Assembly (NCBI RefSeq): GCF_020536995.1
Contig: NC_068367.1
Coordinates: 62,689,068-62,753,067 of the forward strand
From: Dreissena polymorpha
Lineage: Eukaryota > Mollusca > Bivalvia > Myida > Dreissenidae
Direction of reading: 5' to 3'
DNA length: 64,000 nucleotides
The notes beneath the pieces are model-generated. The model did no database searches. It saw only the letters and a program-made list of their open reading frames with translations, and was not told the origin of the DNA. The stretch's first letter is position 1. Every line of letters begins with the position of its first letter. Below are positions 45,133 through 58,000 of this stretch, piece after piece. A program made the position numbers and the translations under genes.

Positions 45133-45689
45133 AAAATTGTGCTTATGCGTTCCTCTATTATCATCGCCATAAACTTGTCACCGTAAAAGAGGGCTTACCC
45201 CCCCCCCCCCCTCCCCCCGCGCTTAACGAGTACAAGTATTCAATTGAATTTAAATACAATAATTGATGTAAATTTATAAATTGTAAGTTTATGTTTATAT
45301 TCAACCTCTGCTTTTTAACTTAGTAAGCCGACAGTAAAGTGCCCACCTATTATCTACATTATTTTGAAAAAAATGTAAAAATTATACGTGACACGCTGCG
45401 ACGCTTGTGAAACAATTATCGATGTTTTACAATCACGCCTAGGTAACAAAATTCATCTTCTTGTCTTTATTAACTTTAAACATTCTTTGTTGCAGCGTCA
45501 TATATGTATACACGGCCGCCTTTCCTTAAATCGTTTTTACACAATTACTACGCAATTAGTGCGCAGTATAGAATGATGTGTTTATTAAATATCGTTTTAA
45601 TGGAGAAAGCTCTTTATTGTGTTATGTATGTTCCAATAAAGGACCATAACATAGAACGAACTAGCACGTGGAATCAATAGAACATTTTT
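45133..45689. other. Intergenic sequence
   Basis: Has a poly-C run near 45199-45217. No gene recognised. Confidence 0.4.
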
Positions 45690-45905
45690 ATGCCCCCTTC
45701 GAAGAAGAGGGGGTATATTGCTTTGCTCATGTCGGTCGGTCTGTCGGTCCTTCCACCAGGTGGTTGTCAGATGATAACTCAAGAACGCTTGGGCCTAGGA
45801 TCATTAAACTTCATAGGTACATTGATCATGACTTGCAGATGACCCTTATTGATTTTCAGGTCACTAGGTCAAAGGTCACAGGTGAAGGTCACAGTTACTG
45901 GATAT
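45690..45905 (-). repeat. TGACCTTGACC repeat, inverted partial copy
   Basis: TTTATGCCCCCTTCGAAGAA, GTCGGTCGGTCTGTCGGTCC, then complement of the GTCATGATCAATGTACCT and GTGACCTTTGACC blocks. Confidence 0.75.
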
Positions 45906-46053
45906 GCATTTTAAGGATTTAGCATGGTTCAAACAAGGGAAACAACTACCGTTTATGCATGTTCTTTTTGTTACAGCATTTGCCTCCCTTGTAATATATT
46001 TAAATTTTACCAAATGTAAGGCTTACTGCATTTTTGTAATGCATTGTATCAAT

Positions 46054-46097
46054 AACCACCACCACAACCACCACCACCACCACCACCACCACCACCG
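46054..46097. repeat. (CAC)n microsatellite
   Basis: About 14 CAC units; gives poly-His or poly-Val artefact frames. Confidence 0.95.
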
Positions 46098-46636
46098 CGA
46101 GATACATGAGTAAATTCATCTTAAGTAACCTAGAGGGTCGTACAGCTAGAAGTTGGAATATTGAAACTATTGTTAATTGCATGTATAACTATTTGATTTT
46201 TAGAGTTATGATAGATAGGTTTATATGCCTCATGAAATACCTCTTTTCTGAAGCCGAAATATGTCCCAGCAATACTTCCTTATTTATTTGATACTTTGGA
46301 ATCGAATGCAGGAACACGTTACGAAACATTTCAATCTCCTAGCAGAGTTGTCGTTTCATGCTCGCAAATGCACCATGTAATGTAACCGTCGTACAATGAT
46401 TGCAAACATTTGTGTTCCAGCCAGTTATTTTAATGTTGGAGTGATCTCGTTATTTTAAGTGCAGGACAGCCAGCGGTATCCCCACCCCGCATTGGCATCC
46501 TACCTTCTTCGACCCAACTTATGACACCAATGCCCCTTTGATGTTTTGTTAGTGTGATATGTTTGAATCATTATTTCATGAAGGTATTGGCCCAAAAACA
46601 CAATTGGAAAAAATCCCAATCTATATTGATAATATA

Positions 46637-46901
46637 TGAGACGCGTTCTGAGAAAACGGGACTTAATGCATGTGCGTATAGTATCATACTAGATTAGCCT
46701 GTGCAGTCCGCACATGCTAATCAGGGACGACACTTTTCGCTTTTATGGTATTTTTCGTTTAAATGAAGTCTCTTCTACGCGAAAATCCAGTTAAGGCGGA
46801 AAGTGTCGTCCCTGATAAGCCTGTGCGAACTGCAATGGCTAATCCGGGACGACACTTTACGCACATGCATTAAGTCCCGTTTTCTCAGAACGCGTCTCAT
46901 A
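46637..46901. mobile_element. Palindromic MITE, family A, well-preserved copy
   Basis: TGAGACGCGTTCTGAGAAAA at the left, TTTTCTCAGAACGCGTCTCA at the right: a 20-bp perfect terminal repeat, plus inner inverted blocks. Confidence 0.9.
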
Positions 46902-47774
46902 TAATCGACTGATGGGATCGATGAGGGTAGGGCGTAATAACACGACCAACCCCTACTCCTGTCTGCCCCATTGGTGACAACCAAACGAACTTCCATACAC
47001 TGAGAAGATGCCATGAATCTAGACAAAAATCTCTTTATGGGCAGTGAAAGTACCAAAATCATGAGAATTACATTCTTCAGAAGACACAGAAGCTAATTAT
47101 GTGTTAAAGAGATGTGTTATGCCACTGCGTCATATATTGAATTAAGATGTTTACTATATTAAATATTATTTTGAAGACTCTTAAAAATATATAAGCATGC
47201 TTTAGTGTCAGAATGATTTCGTGTTTCCTCGATGTATCAACGTGCAAAATCTGCAATGAACATAATTTAAAATGGCTGCATTATGTAATGCAAATCCTGT
47301 TTTCTGCAACTGTTCTTTTAACGTTAATTTTTTACAAAACAAAATAAATTTATTCAGACTACACAAGGTACATAGTCGACAAGAACTTACATAATATGAT
47401 TATTTAACGCCTGACTTCCGCTCATAGGAGGTATGAATACTTAATTATATTTGAGTATTCCTAATGTCATTTTTACTTCAAACGATGTATAAAAAGTTCA
47501 AATTTATAGAATATTGCATTTTATTTTATTATATATCATTTATATAAAAGCGTAACAATCCTTCCACTATTTTATAGTAGAGGTACACCCTGCGAGTTAA
47601 CTGGGTAATTTTAGCACCTTGCAAGTGATATACTGCATTCGTTTACGACAACAAACACTGCCCCTCGTCGTATGGTCTCACTTCCAACTATACACTAGTA
47701 TCGCGTTAAACTGAATACCATCCATGTCATTTTATTACTGCTCATAGACGACACGTCATTTCCACGTGTCCGAC
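46902..47774. other. Intergenic sequence
   Basis: A minus-strand frame at 46775-47062 looks protein-like in part (MASSQCMEVRLVVTNGADRS) but overlaps the MITE and has no supported exon borders. Confidence 0.35.
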
Positions 47775-48127
47775 CGGGCTTTTTCCCATATCGCCTTGGG
47801 CTTCTTTCCCATATTGCAAGGGCTTCTTTCCCATATCGCAAGGGCTTCTTTCCCATATTGCAAGGGCTTCTTTCCTATGTTGCAAGGGCTTCTTTCCCAT
47901 ATTGCAAGAGCTTCTTTCCCATATTGCAAGGACTTCTTTCCCATATTGCAATGGCTTTTTCCCCATATTGCAAGGGCTTTTTCCCATATTGCAAGGGCTT
48001 CTTTCCCATATTGCATGAGCTTATTACCATATTGCAAGGGCTTCTTTCCCATATTACAAAGGCTTCTTTCCCATATTGCAAGGTCTTCTTTCCCATATTG
48101 CAAGGGCTTCTTTTTCATATTGCAATC
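47775..48127. repeat. 22-bp minisatellite, about 16 copies
   Basis: Unit CCCATATTGCAAGGGCTTCTTT. Open on both strands in several frames, giving 150-codon artefact ORFs. Confidence 0.95.
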
Positions 48128-48337
48128 GCCTCCTGTAGACTTGATCGTGTATTGGGTAACGGGAAATAGTGAAACAGTACAAGAGGCGCCCCGTCCCAGA
48201 GTCGGCAAAGGGTATTAGAGTGCACGACGAGAAACGGACATGTACAAGACTTGGCTTACCATCTCATGCGAACATACAAGTTGGTAGATTAAGGTGTATC
48301 CCGGGATGAAACCTGCGACCCTGGGTGGTCAAGTAAG

Positions 48338-49163
<826 letters not shown>

Positions 49164-49661
49164 TAAAGGGGCCTTTTCACAGATTTTGGCATGTTTTGAA
49201 GTTTGTCATTAAATGCTTTATATTGATAAATATAAACATTGGATCTAAAAAGCTCCAGAAAAAAAATCAAGAATAAAAATAAAAAAAGGAAAAAAGTAGC
49301 CCGCAGCAGGGCTCGAACCAGTGACCCCCGGAGTCCTGGAGTAAAAAGACCGCTCGGCCATTCTGCCAAGTATCTATAAGAGACGTATTTTATACTTTAT
49401 ATGAGCAATCTTCGTAATTTCACAAAATTAAACGACAACAACAGAACTCTCCAAATTCTTCAATCGTTTCGCGTTGCAACGCTTTATAATTTTCAGGTTT
49501 TTAAATTGTCAAAAGATGCATATAATGGCTATATTAGACCATGGTAAATGTTCAGTATTACTGTTTCCTCACAAATATCATAACTAAAACGAAAATTTGC
49601 GAATCTGAAAAACCTTTTTTCAATTTTGTCAATTTACCAAAACGTGAAAAGATCCCTTTAA
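49164..49661. mobile_element. 500-bp TIR element C, copy 2
   Basis: TAAAGGGGCCTTTTCACAGA at the left, complement-like GTGAAAAGATCCCTTTA at the right. The tRNA-like block here is clear: reversed, it reads GGCAGAATGGCCGAGCGGTC and, later, GGTTCGAGCCC, the two promoter boxes of a leucine-type tRNA. Confidence 0.85.
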
Positions 49662-50390
49662 AGCTTTAATTAAATGAATTATCGTATCGTGGTGTTTTTG
49701 TTCATTGAACTACTTGGGATTTGATTATTTTATTTGCCATATACTAGTAAATACGCATTCGTTATAACAACCAATAAACTACAGGAACTCTGTTAAGAGA
49801 GAGATTACTGTACTTAACCACTACTCTTATAACAGAACACGAGCAATAAGCAAAACAAAGCATAGTTGTCGTTCTGCTCTACTTTGTACTGTAAACGTCT
49901 TGCAAGGGATTGTAATTATTAAACTGATTAATATAGTGCAAAGCGGCATTGATTAAAAAATATACCGGTTAATCAAATGCATGTTCTACTCTTTTTTTTT
50001 CTAGTTATTTACCCTATATCTGTTGGTTAATTATCGTCAATGTATTCACACCAAACATAGTCCTATTTTAAGGGGTAACTTCATACAGCTAAGAACGATT
50101 ATCAATTCGTACACGCTAAAAAAACTTAGAATGTCGCATTTACGAAAACTCAAATGGTCGGCCACACAAAGTGATTCCTAAGCAACAAGGCAAATGATAT
50201 GCGCTTAAATTGAGCTTACATCTACTTATGAAGTAACAACATAATACCTTGATAGTTGTTAAGATAGGCCGCCGAAAAAAAAGCTAAGCAGAACGATTAC
50301 CAAAAAGACAACACTTGTTGAATATGGTAACATGAGTATGTTAACTATACAATGGCCTTGTTGCGCACCATTGTCTCTGATGTGTCGGTA
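49662..50390. other. Intergenic AT-rich sequence
   Basis: Nothing recognised. Confidence 0.45.
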
Positions 50391-50852
50391 CAGGGTGCAG
50401 GATCACGTGACTTTGTTGGGTTCCCAATTAAACGTTAATGGAAGTAAACACACCGGTAAGTGCTGTTCTTCCCCAAATTACTTTGTAAAACAATGTTTCG
50501 TAAGAATTTCATCTAGTGAATAAAATACAGATTTTTATGCTGCTTATGGCAATGTGTAATAAATAAGAATTATTTTATTTGATATGCATATGTTTTTGTT
50601 CAAAAAGTGTGATGCACGTTTGTGCTTTACGCAACGTGAAATTTTGTCACCGATTTCAGATGTATACAAGGATTTTTTGTTTAAACCTTAAGATACCTTA
50701 AGATATCGACACAAACTGCAAGAAAAGCTGTTTTTTATGCGATAACAATTTTTTCTAATGTATTTCATAACTTGAGATATTTGCAAAAAGTGCTTCACGG
50801 TGTGTTAAATTTTGTCCAGCCCGTGTGAAAACCCCGTTGATTCTACACCCTG
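50391..50852. mobile_element. Element D with CAGGGTG ends, copy 1
   Basis: Starts CAGGGTGCAGGATCACGTGA and ends GTTGATTCTACACCCTG, imperfect inverted ends. A diverged copy is at 53612-54090, sharing TGCTGCTTATGGCAATGTG and ACACAAACTGCAAGAAAA. Confidence 0.7.
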
Positions 50853-51861
50853 GTAATTAAATTTTACATGGGTTTACGACTCGCATGATTAATTTAAATA
50901 GTGCACGGGCAGATCACACCAGAGTCATATCTCTGACATATGCAATGTTAACAATTTTAAACTACAACTAAATAGATCATAGCTGCAACGCAATAACAAA
51001 TCCTGGATCCACCCCTAGCCATTTAAGGAAAATTGGCCCGCTCTCCACCTGGCATGTTTTTTTGACAAACCGAACAAAGGTGGTGATGATTATGGCGACG
51101 ATTATGACGATGGTATTACTGCTGTACTTGTGGTGATGCAAATCAGAAAAAAATGCTCAACACAAAAATCTTCTATAATATAAAAAAACAAAACAACGCT
51201 TATTTCTTATTTTTGTAATAAAACAACCGATAATTATAAATTAAAATATATTAAAAAAAATAAATAACGAGATTTATGCGAAAAAAAGACGAGTTAAACA
51301 TTAACAATAATAATCAAGTACAAAGTATACAAATACAGACAAAATAGAATACTAGCAAACACATGTACATGATTGATAAACAAATAAACAATAATCGTCA
51401 TGGATTAATACACGACAGTGGTCAGCACAAATATGTTTTTGTACGAACTTCTGTTTTAAAGAAGAACATCAATTAATGTCTTTAAAACGTGAATATTCAA
51501 ATCAAAATTTCGGATTCAAATATTCAGTTTCTTTTCGAGTATTGGACTATTCGTTCCCATCTAAAAATAACTTTTCTGCTTTTCGTGTTAAGGCGTTATT
51601 GAATGTACGTAATTGATTATCAAACATGTGAAATCCTGTGCGTGTATGTTATTATGTAATGCACATGCATACCATTGAAATCCTAAAATAAGACTTTAGC
51701 ACCGCGTTTATCTTTCGGTTAAAATGTGTGGGTCTTATTGACACGCCACATCTGGTATAACAACGAATGGTTTAGCAGCAGAACTGTTCATATATGCATG
51801 TATCTAATATCACATAAAAACGAAACACTAAATTTGCCAAGGTAATCTGTGAAAACGGAGG
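50853..51861. other. 3' flank of viperin
   Basis: AT-rich; a fragment at 51010-51070 matches the 14690 repeat. I found no AATAAA on the minus strand close to the viperin stop, so the 3' end of its mRNA is not placed. Confidence 0.4.
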
Positions 51862-52026
51862 CTACCAATCAAGCTGCATATCGGCTTTACTCCAGACGTA
51901 TTTGCCTCCCCTCTTGAAGAACATTTTCTCGTCGAAGCCGCTGAAATTAAGTGCATTATCTACGCCTACGTCGAGCAAAGATCTCGACGGTTCTTTTGCA
52001 CCCTTCGTACAGTCCAAAAACCGCAT
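51862..52026 (-). CDS. RSAD2: Viperin exon 7
   Basis: Acceptor TTTTTTTCCACAG. 54 codons from [13 protein letters not shown] through [20 protein letters not shown] to QLDW and TAG. The C-terminal aromatic end matches vertebrate viperin. Confidence 0.95.
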   Translation of the reverse strand: MRFLDCTKGAKEPSRSLLDVGVDNALNFSGFDEKMFFKRGGKYVWSKADMQLDW

Positions 52027-55000
52027 CTGTGGAAAAAAAGAAGCGAAACTTACTTAATGAAAACGGGGTTTAATGCATATGCGTAAAGTGTCGTCACATT
52101 AAAAAGTGTCGTCTCTTATAAGCATGTACATTTCACTCGGTGTTTCGTTGAGACGCATGTACACTATTTTAATTTTATAACGCGTCATTTGGTTGGTTGT
52201 TCTTATAGCCAGCATTGTGTTGGCCAATGATATGGCGTTTTACAACCGAGCATTCGCTCGACAAAAAATGGCAGCAAAGCACAGACATGTAACGAGAAAG
52301 TCGAAGTAAATTAAATACAAAAGTTATTAGCCGATCAGGAGATCGGTAAGTTGTTTAATCACGTTGCTTTAAATGTCTTTTAACGAATCCAGTTGCATTA
52401 GTTTGCAACTGCATGGAAACATGTATACTCTCGATGAAAACGGTCACGTCCCGTGTTTCACAATCTTTCAGCAATTGGCATATAGTGCGTTTCATATCTT
52501 GTGTATATATAATACCTATACGAGGGGTATTTTTTACACTGTGTATTTGTGTCAATATTCGTTGTTGAAAAGTCAAACCATACACAATACGTGTACATTT
52601 AACAATCTGGAACCCCTGTGGTAAGCTCGGGGTGGGGCGGGGGTAGGGTCCGGGGAGAAGTTTATGATACTGCTGCCTGTGCGTAAAGGATGTCGGCCTG
52701 TACCATATAAGGTTACTCTGTATACATGTACTGCAAGTCTATTTAGTAAAAAAAACTCGTTTAGGCGAGACGTTTCGTCGTGTGTGGTGTTTAACAAATC
52801 ACAAGAACAAAAAACGTGTCTCTCGTGTCTCTATGATGTATACAAAAAACTTAAAGTCTCTATAACGCTCAAAATCAACGAAAATTTCGTTAAGTATTTC
52901 GAAAAATAAAGTTTACACCTTAACAATCAGTGTTCCTTATAGCAATAGCCAAAATTTCAACGCAAGATGTGGTATGATTACATAGATTTTTGTAGATACA
53001 AAATGCTCGTTTTTATTTATTTGTGGCCACAATTAATTCCCGCGAATATATCTATTCATACGACACACAAACACAATTTAAGTGTTCATGTGTCGTATGA
53101 ATAGAAACTCAAAACAGTAATCAAAACGAGCATTTTGTATCTACAAACATCTTTTTTACCAGACCACATCTGACGTTGAAATTTCGGCAATTGCCATAAA
53201 GAACACTGATTTTTAATTGGTTAAGTTTATTTTACGAACAATTGTACGAACTTTTCGTTGATTTTGAATAGTAATGTTACTTTAACTTACACGGATCAAC
53301 TTGACTTTTGTTAAACTTACATATTCGTCGAGGATCAGGTACGAATTCTGCATCTGAAACAAAAACATATACATGTAAATATATTAGCAAAAGCCGAAGA
53401 GAGTGTAAACTAATGTTAAGGAATAACGTAAAGTAGTGCAACGCTCAACGTTATCAAATATCGTCGGCATCACTGTTAATACGGGCTCTGTAAGCTCGAA
53501 TCCCAGTCCGACCACATTACTTGTAAGGGGATTTGTATTGAGCAAATTTTACGGTCGCCACCCCCTTCCTCTGATTTAAGGCAGGCAGCTGTCAGTAACT
53601 GTTATTAGTACTCAGGTTGCAGGATCACGTGACTTTGTGGGGATCCCCCTTTCAAATTTAACGGATGTATACATGACGGTAAGAGGTTCTTTATTTCAAA
53701 TAACTTTTTTTAAATTATTTTTCTTAAGAATTTCAACTAAGACAGATTTGTATGCTGCTTATGGCAATGTGAAATAGATCGGAATGCTTATATTTAATAA
53801 GCCTGTGTTCTCATTAAAAAAATCCGGTATCCACTGCATTTATTGTAAACGTTTATGCTTTTCGCAATGTAAAGTGTGTCAACGATTTCAGACGTATTAC
53901 ATGATATATCCCTATACCTAAAGATATCGGCACAAACTGCAAGAAAAACTGTCTTGTATGCACTAAAGAATTTTCCAAATGTATTTTTAAAAAACTTGAG
54001 ATATTTGCAAAAATAAAGTTCTTCACGTTGTGTTTACATTCTGTCAAGCCCGTGTGTAAACCTGGAAAACCCCGTTGATTCTACACCCTGATACTGGTTA
54101 ACCACTTAAATCAGCTAATGTGTTCATGAAACGTGTAGGTTCGGGCAGCCGAACGCGGACAGGCGAAAAGACAAAAAAAAAACAATCAAAGAAACACACG
54201 CACCTTTTCGTTAGATTCCGGCACCAGGCATTCGACATCCTTGTGCCTTCGGAGAAATTCGTCAAACTCAGCATTGGTGATGACAAAGGATTCTGCCCGT
54301 CTCAGTGCGTCCGGACCGGTGTTTTCGCCGTCTATCAGGAGGCACTGAAATACCTGGGAAATACGACAACGACATAATTAGTCTGTATTTTATCACTTAA
54401 TCACATTTATTGCTAAGATTCAGGACCAATTAACATTAAGATTCAGCAACAAGTTATGTTAAAGGAGACAGTTAAATAATGTATTTTCCTAGCAACCCAT
54501 GTGTAAACAGGAAAAGGTAGCATTAAAAAAGGCATAATTTTTTGTATGTTTTATATTAAGCAGAAACCGCATTCCTACTTTCAGAAACCTTACTCGTGAC
54601 ATATGATAAGCAAAGTGAGGTCTGGTTTTAAAATATACATGTATGGTATTTCATACTGTATGTTTATTTTTTCTCTAACTATTGCGCGGAAACCTGGCGC
54701 GGAAACCTGTGTTCTTTATCTATTTTATGGATGGTGACATAGACCATGACCCCACCCAACTTAAAAACCCAATCCCAAGTGAGGTCTTTAAACGTAATCA
54801 TTAAATTACAGATGTAATTTACTAGAAATACCTAGGTATGTATTAAGTCTAATATTTAGCGGAAATCATATGCCTATTTTCAGATAGATAACATTGATAC
54901 CTATTTACCTTTTATATAATCGGAAGCACGGTATTGAGATAAGTTTTGTGTAAACATCATAGCAACTCAAGTTATCTCACATACGCTACGCTTCTTGAGG

Positions 55001-58000
55001 TAGTGATAACAAAAACAATGGAGTGGCCTTGGACGAAGTCTAGACACACAAATAAATGTTCATTAAATACCCCACTTCGTTATCAAGGTTTTAAGCAGAA
55101 AGCCAACTCAAACCACATGTCACCTGTTGCATGTTCTGTGCAAACCTACTGTAGCGTAATGCAGTGGAATTATAACGCACACAACTCGAAGCTTTTAAAG
55201 CTCAAACAATTTTCTAATCAACAAGATACCATATTGGTCCGCTTCACAACACGACATTGCGAATTATGCATCCCCGGTAGTCTGGCGTTTACCGTCTCTC
55301 TTAATACAAAATGTACCTATCTAAATATACATTTAAACACCAGACGACAGTAGGTCATAAACATGGTAAAATGCGTAAATTTAACAGGGAATGTTCAGAT
55401 AATTAAACATAAGGTGTAATAAATAAATGTCACTACGCAAAGCTACCTTCCACCTGCACGGGTTCAGCTGCATGATTTCCTCCACCATGTTCTCATCCTT
55501 GTTGTGCGTGTTCACAACTGTGTTCAGTTTGAATGCCACCTGCACAAACAGAATTATAAAGAAGTCCGTAAAGATTGGAGATTTTGAAACGTGTTCACAA
55601 CTGTGTTCAGTTTGAATGCCACCTGCACAAACAGAATTATAAAGAAGTCCGTAAAGATTGGAGATTTTGAAACGTGTTTACAACTGTTTTCAGGTTGAAT
55701 GCCACCTGCAAATACATTATTATAAAGACGTCCGTAAATATTGGAGAATATGAAACGTTTTAACGACTGTGTTCAGTTTGAATGCCTCCTGCAAATACAT
55801 CATTATAAAGACGTCTGTAAAGATTGGAGATTTTGAAACGTTTTAGCAACTGTGTTCAGTTTGAATGCCACCTGCACAAACATTCTAATAACGACAAACG
55901 CAAAGATTGGAGATTGTGAATGCACATATGTACATAATCGGTTGATAATTTTCTTAATTCTTAAATGTTGAGTAAGAGATGCGCGATTTTTATCTTTCTG
56001 TTTTGATAACCTATGCGAAGATTGGAGATTTTTAATTCATATATGCAAGTAATCGGTCCGTAGTCTACGTTCATTACATGTCCGATTATTTTCAGCCAAA
56101 CTGAGTAAGATATACACGAGTTTAATCTTTCTGTTTTTATAGAGTCACACTTAATCAAGAGGTGAGTAGCATTAAAGTGACCCTTATCAGTTGATATCAA
56201 TTCACATATACAATTATTTTAAATAATGTGTTTTTCGAATAAACAAAATCACGATGCGCTTCACTTTAACTTTACTAATTGAGGTAGCTCTAGCTTCAAC
56301 ATCGTTGGCCTCGATCTCGATAATTTGTATTAAGGGAGGCATCTACTACAGAATTCGATGTCGATAATGTGAAAAGGGTATTGTACCTTACACTCGGCGC
56401 AAAGTCTTTAGACTTATCGGATGATTATTAATATACAAATGCATGATATTAAAACCAGCGCATTACCATCGTACAGATCCGAGGCTATAAATATCTCGTT
56501 GCGAATAAGCAATGAATGATCTTAAAACCAACGCATGACAAGATAGGAGGCTTGTCCTTAACCCTGTGCATGCTGGGAAATTTGTCGTCTGCTAAAATAT
56601 CGTCTGCTGAATTTCTAAAATTAGCATTTTCTTCGATTTTTTTCAAAGAATACTGTCAGAATAGCAAACATTTTGGATCCTGATGAGACGCCACGTTGTG
56701 TGGCGTCTCATCTGGATCCAAACTGTTTGCAAACGCCTTCAAAATTCGGTTCCAGCACTGAAAGAGTTAAGCGGCGCACAGCCTTTGAACAGATCGGAGC
56801 TTACGAAATAACCATGGCTTATCATTTAAAGGGACCTTTCACGTTTTGGTAAAATGACAAAATAAAACTAAATGTTTCCGATTCGCAAATTTATGTTGTA
56901 GTTATGATATTTGTGAGGAAACTGTAATATTGGACATTTACAATGCTCTAAAATATCCATTATAGGCATCTTTTGACATTTTAAAAACCTGAAAATTATA
57001 AAGCGTTGCAACGCGAAACGATTGAATACTTTGGAGAGTTCTGTTGTTGTCATTATATTTTGTTACATAACGAGGATTGCTTATACAAAGTATAAATTAC
57101 ATCCCTCATTGTATGAGCACGGATTGCGATTGGTCTTAGCGCTAGACTTTTACTCCAGGGGTCAGTTGTTTGAGCCCAGTTCAGGGTTACTTTGTTTCCT
57201 TCTTTCATTTTATTCTTGTTTTTTACTAGGGCTTTTTAGATCCAATGTTTACATTTATCAATATAAAGCATTTAATGACAAACTTCAATACATGCCAAAA
57301 TCTGTAAAAAGGCAATTTAACAATTACTTATCGGCAGTGAATAGCCTTAAAACCAAGGCATAACTAGTGGGAGCAGTGGTCTAATGGTAGGATGCTGGCT
57401 TAGAGATCGAGAGGTCCCGGGTTCGAATCCCGCCCTGACCACTGGAATTTCCTTGAGCAAGAAATTTATCCCACATCTGCTCCTCTCCACCCAGGTGTAT
57501 AAATGATGGACCTGTGAGGGAAATAAGCCAATGTGCCGTGGCTGCATACTGCGCCAAGATGTTAACGGACGACTCGTGACTCAGTGATCAGGGAAAAACA
57601 TGTAAAGCGCCTTTGAACGCACCCGCGAGTATGAAAAGGGCGCTATATAAATGTGGTATAAAAAAAAAAAAAAAAAAATAAACTTCGCAGAGATCGGAGG
57701 ATTATCTGTAAATTATTGATTATAATAAATGCATACCCTTCCTTATAATCAGCGCACATATCCAAAACGTATCAATACATTATTGTTTATCATATGTGCA
57801 TTCCGTTAAAATCGGTGAACAGTCTTCGTACAGATCGAAGAGTTATCGATACATTATTGTTTATCACCAGTGTATATTACCTTATAATCGGCGGACAGTA
57901 TTCGCAAAAATCGAAGGGCTTATCAATAAATCGTTCCTAATCAGCGGTATATAACCTTCTCCTCGGAACACAGCCTTTGCAATCTCATGGAACGGTTGTC

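Noticed and set aside
46775-47062. 95-codon minus-strand ORF
   Set aside because: Half lies in a MITE; the rest has no supported exon borders.
47742-48218. Open frames of up to 150 codons on both strands
   Set aside because: They are translations of the 22-bp minisatellite, open in several frames at once with a 22-residue period.
54946-55353. 135-codon plus-strand ORF
   Set aside because: It begins at a non-ATG codon, lies inside viperin intron 4 on the opposite strand, and has no protein-family resemblance.
57364-57440. tRNA gene with good A and B boxes
   Set aside because: It is followed by a SINE body and poly(A) tail, so it is the head of a SINE, not a functional tRNA gene.
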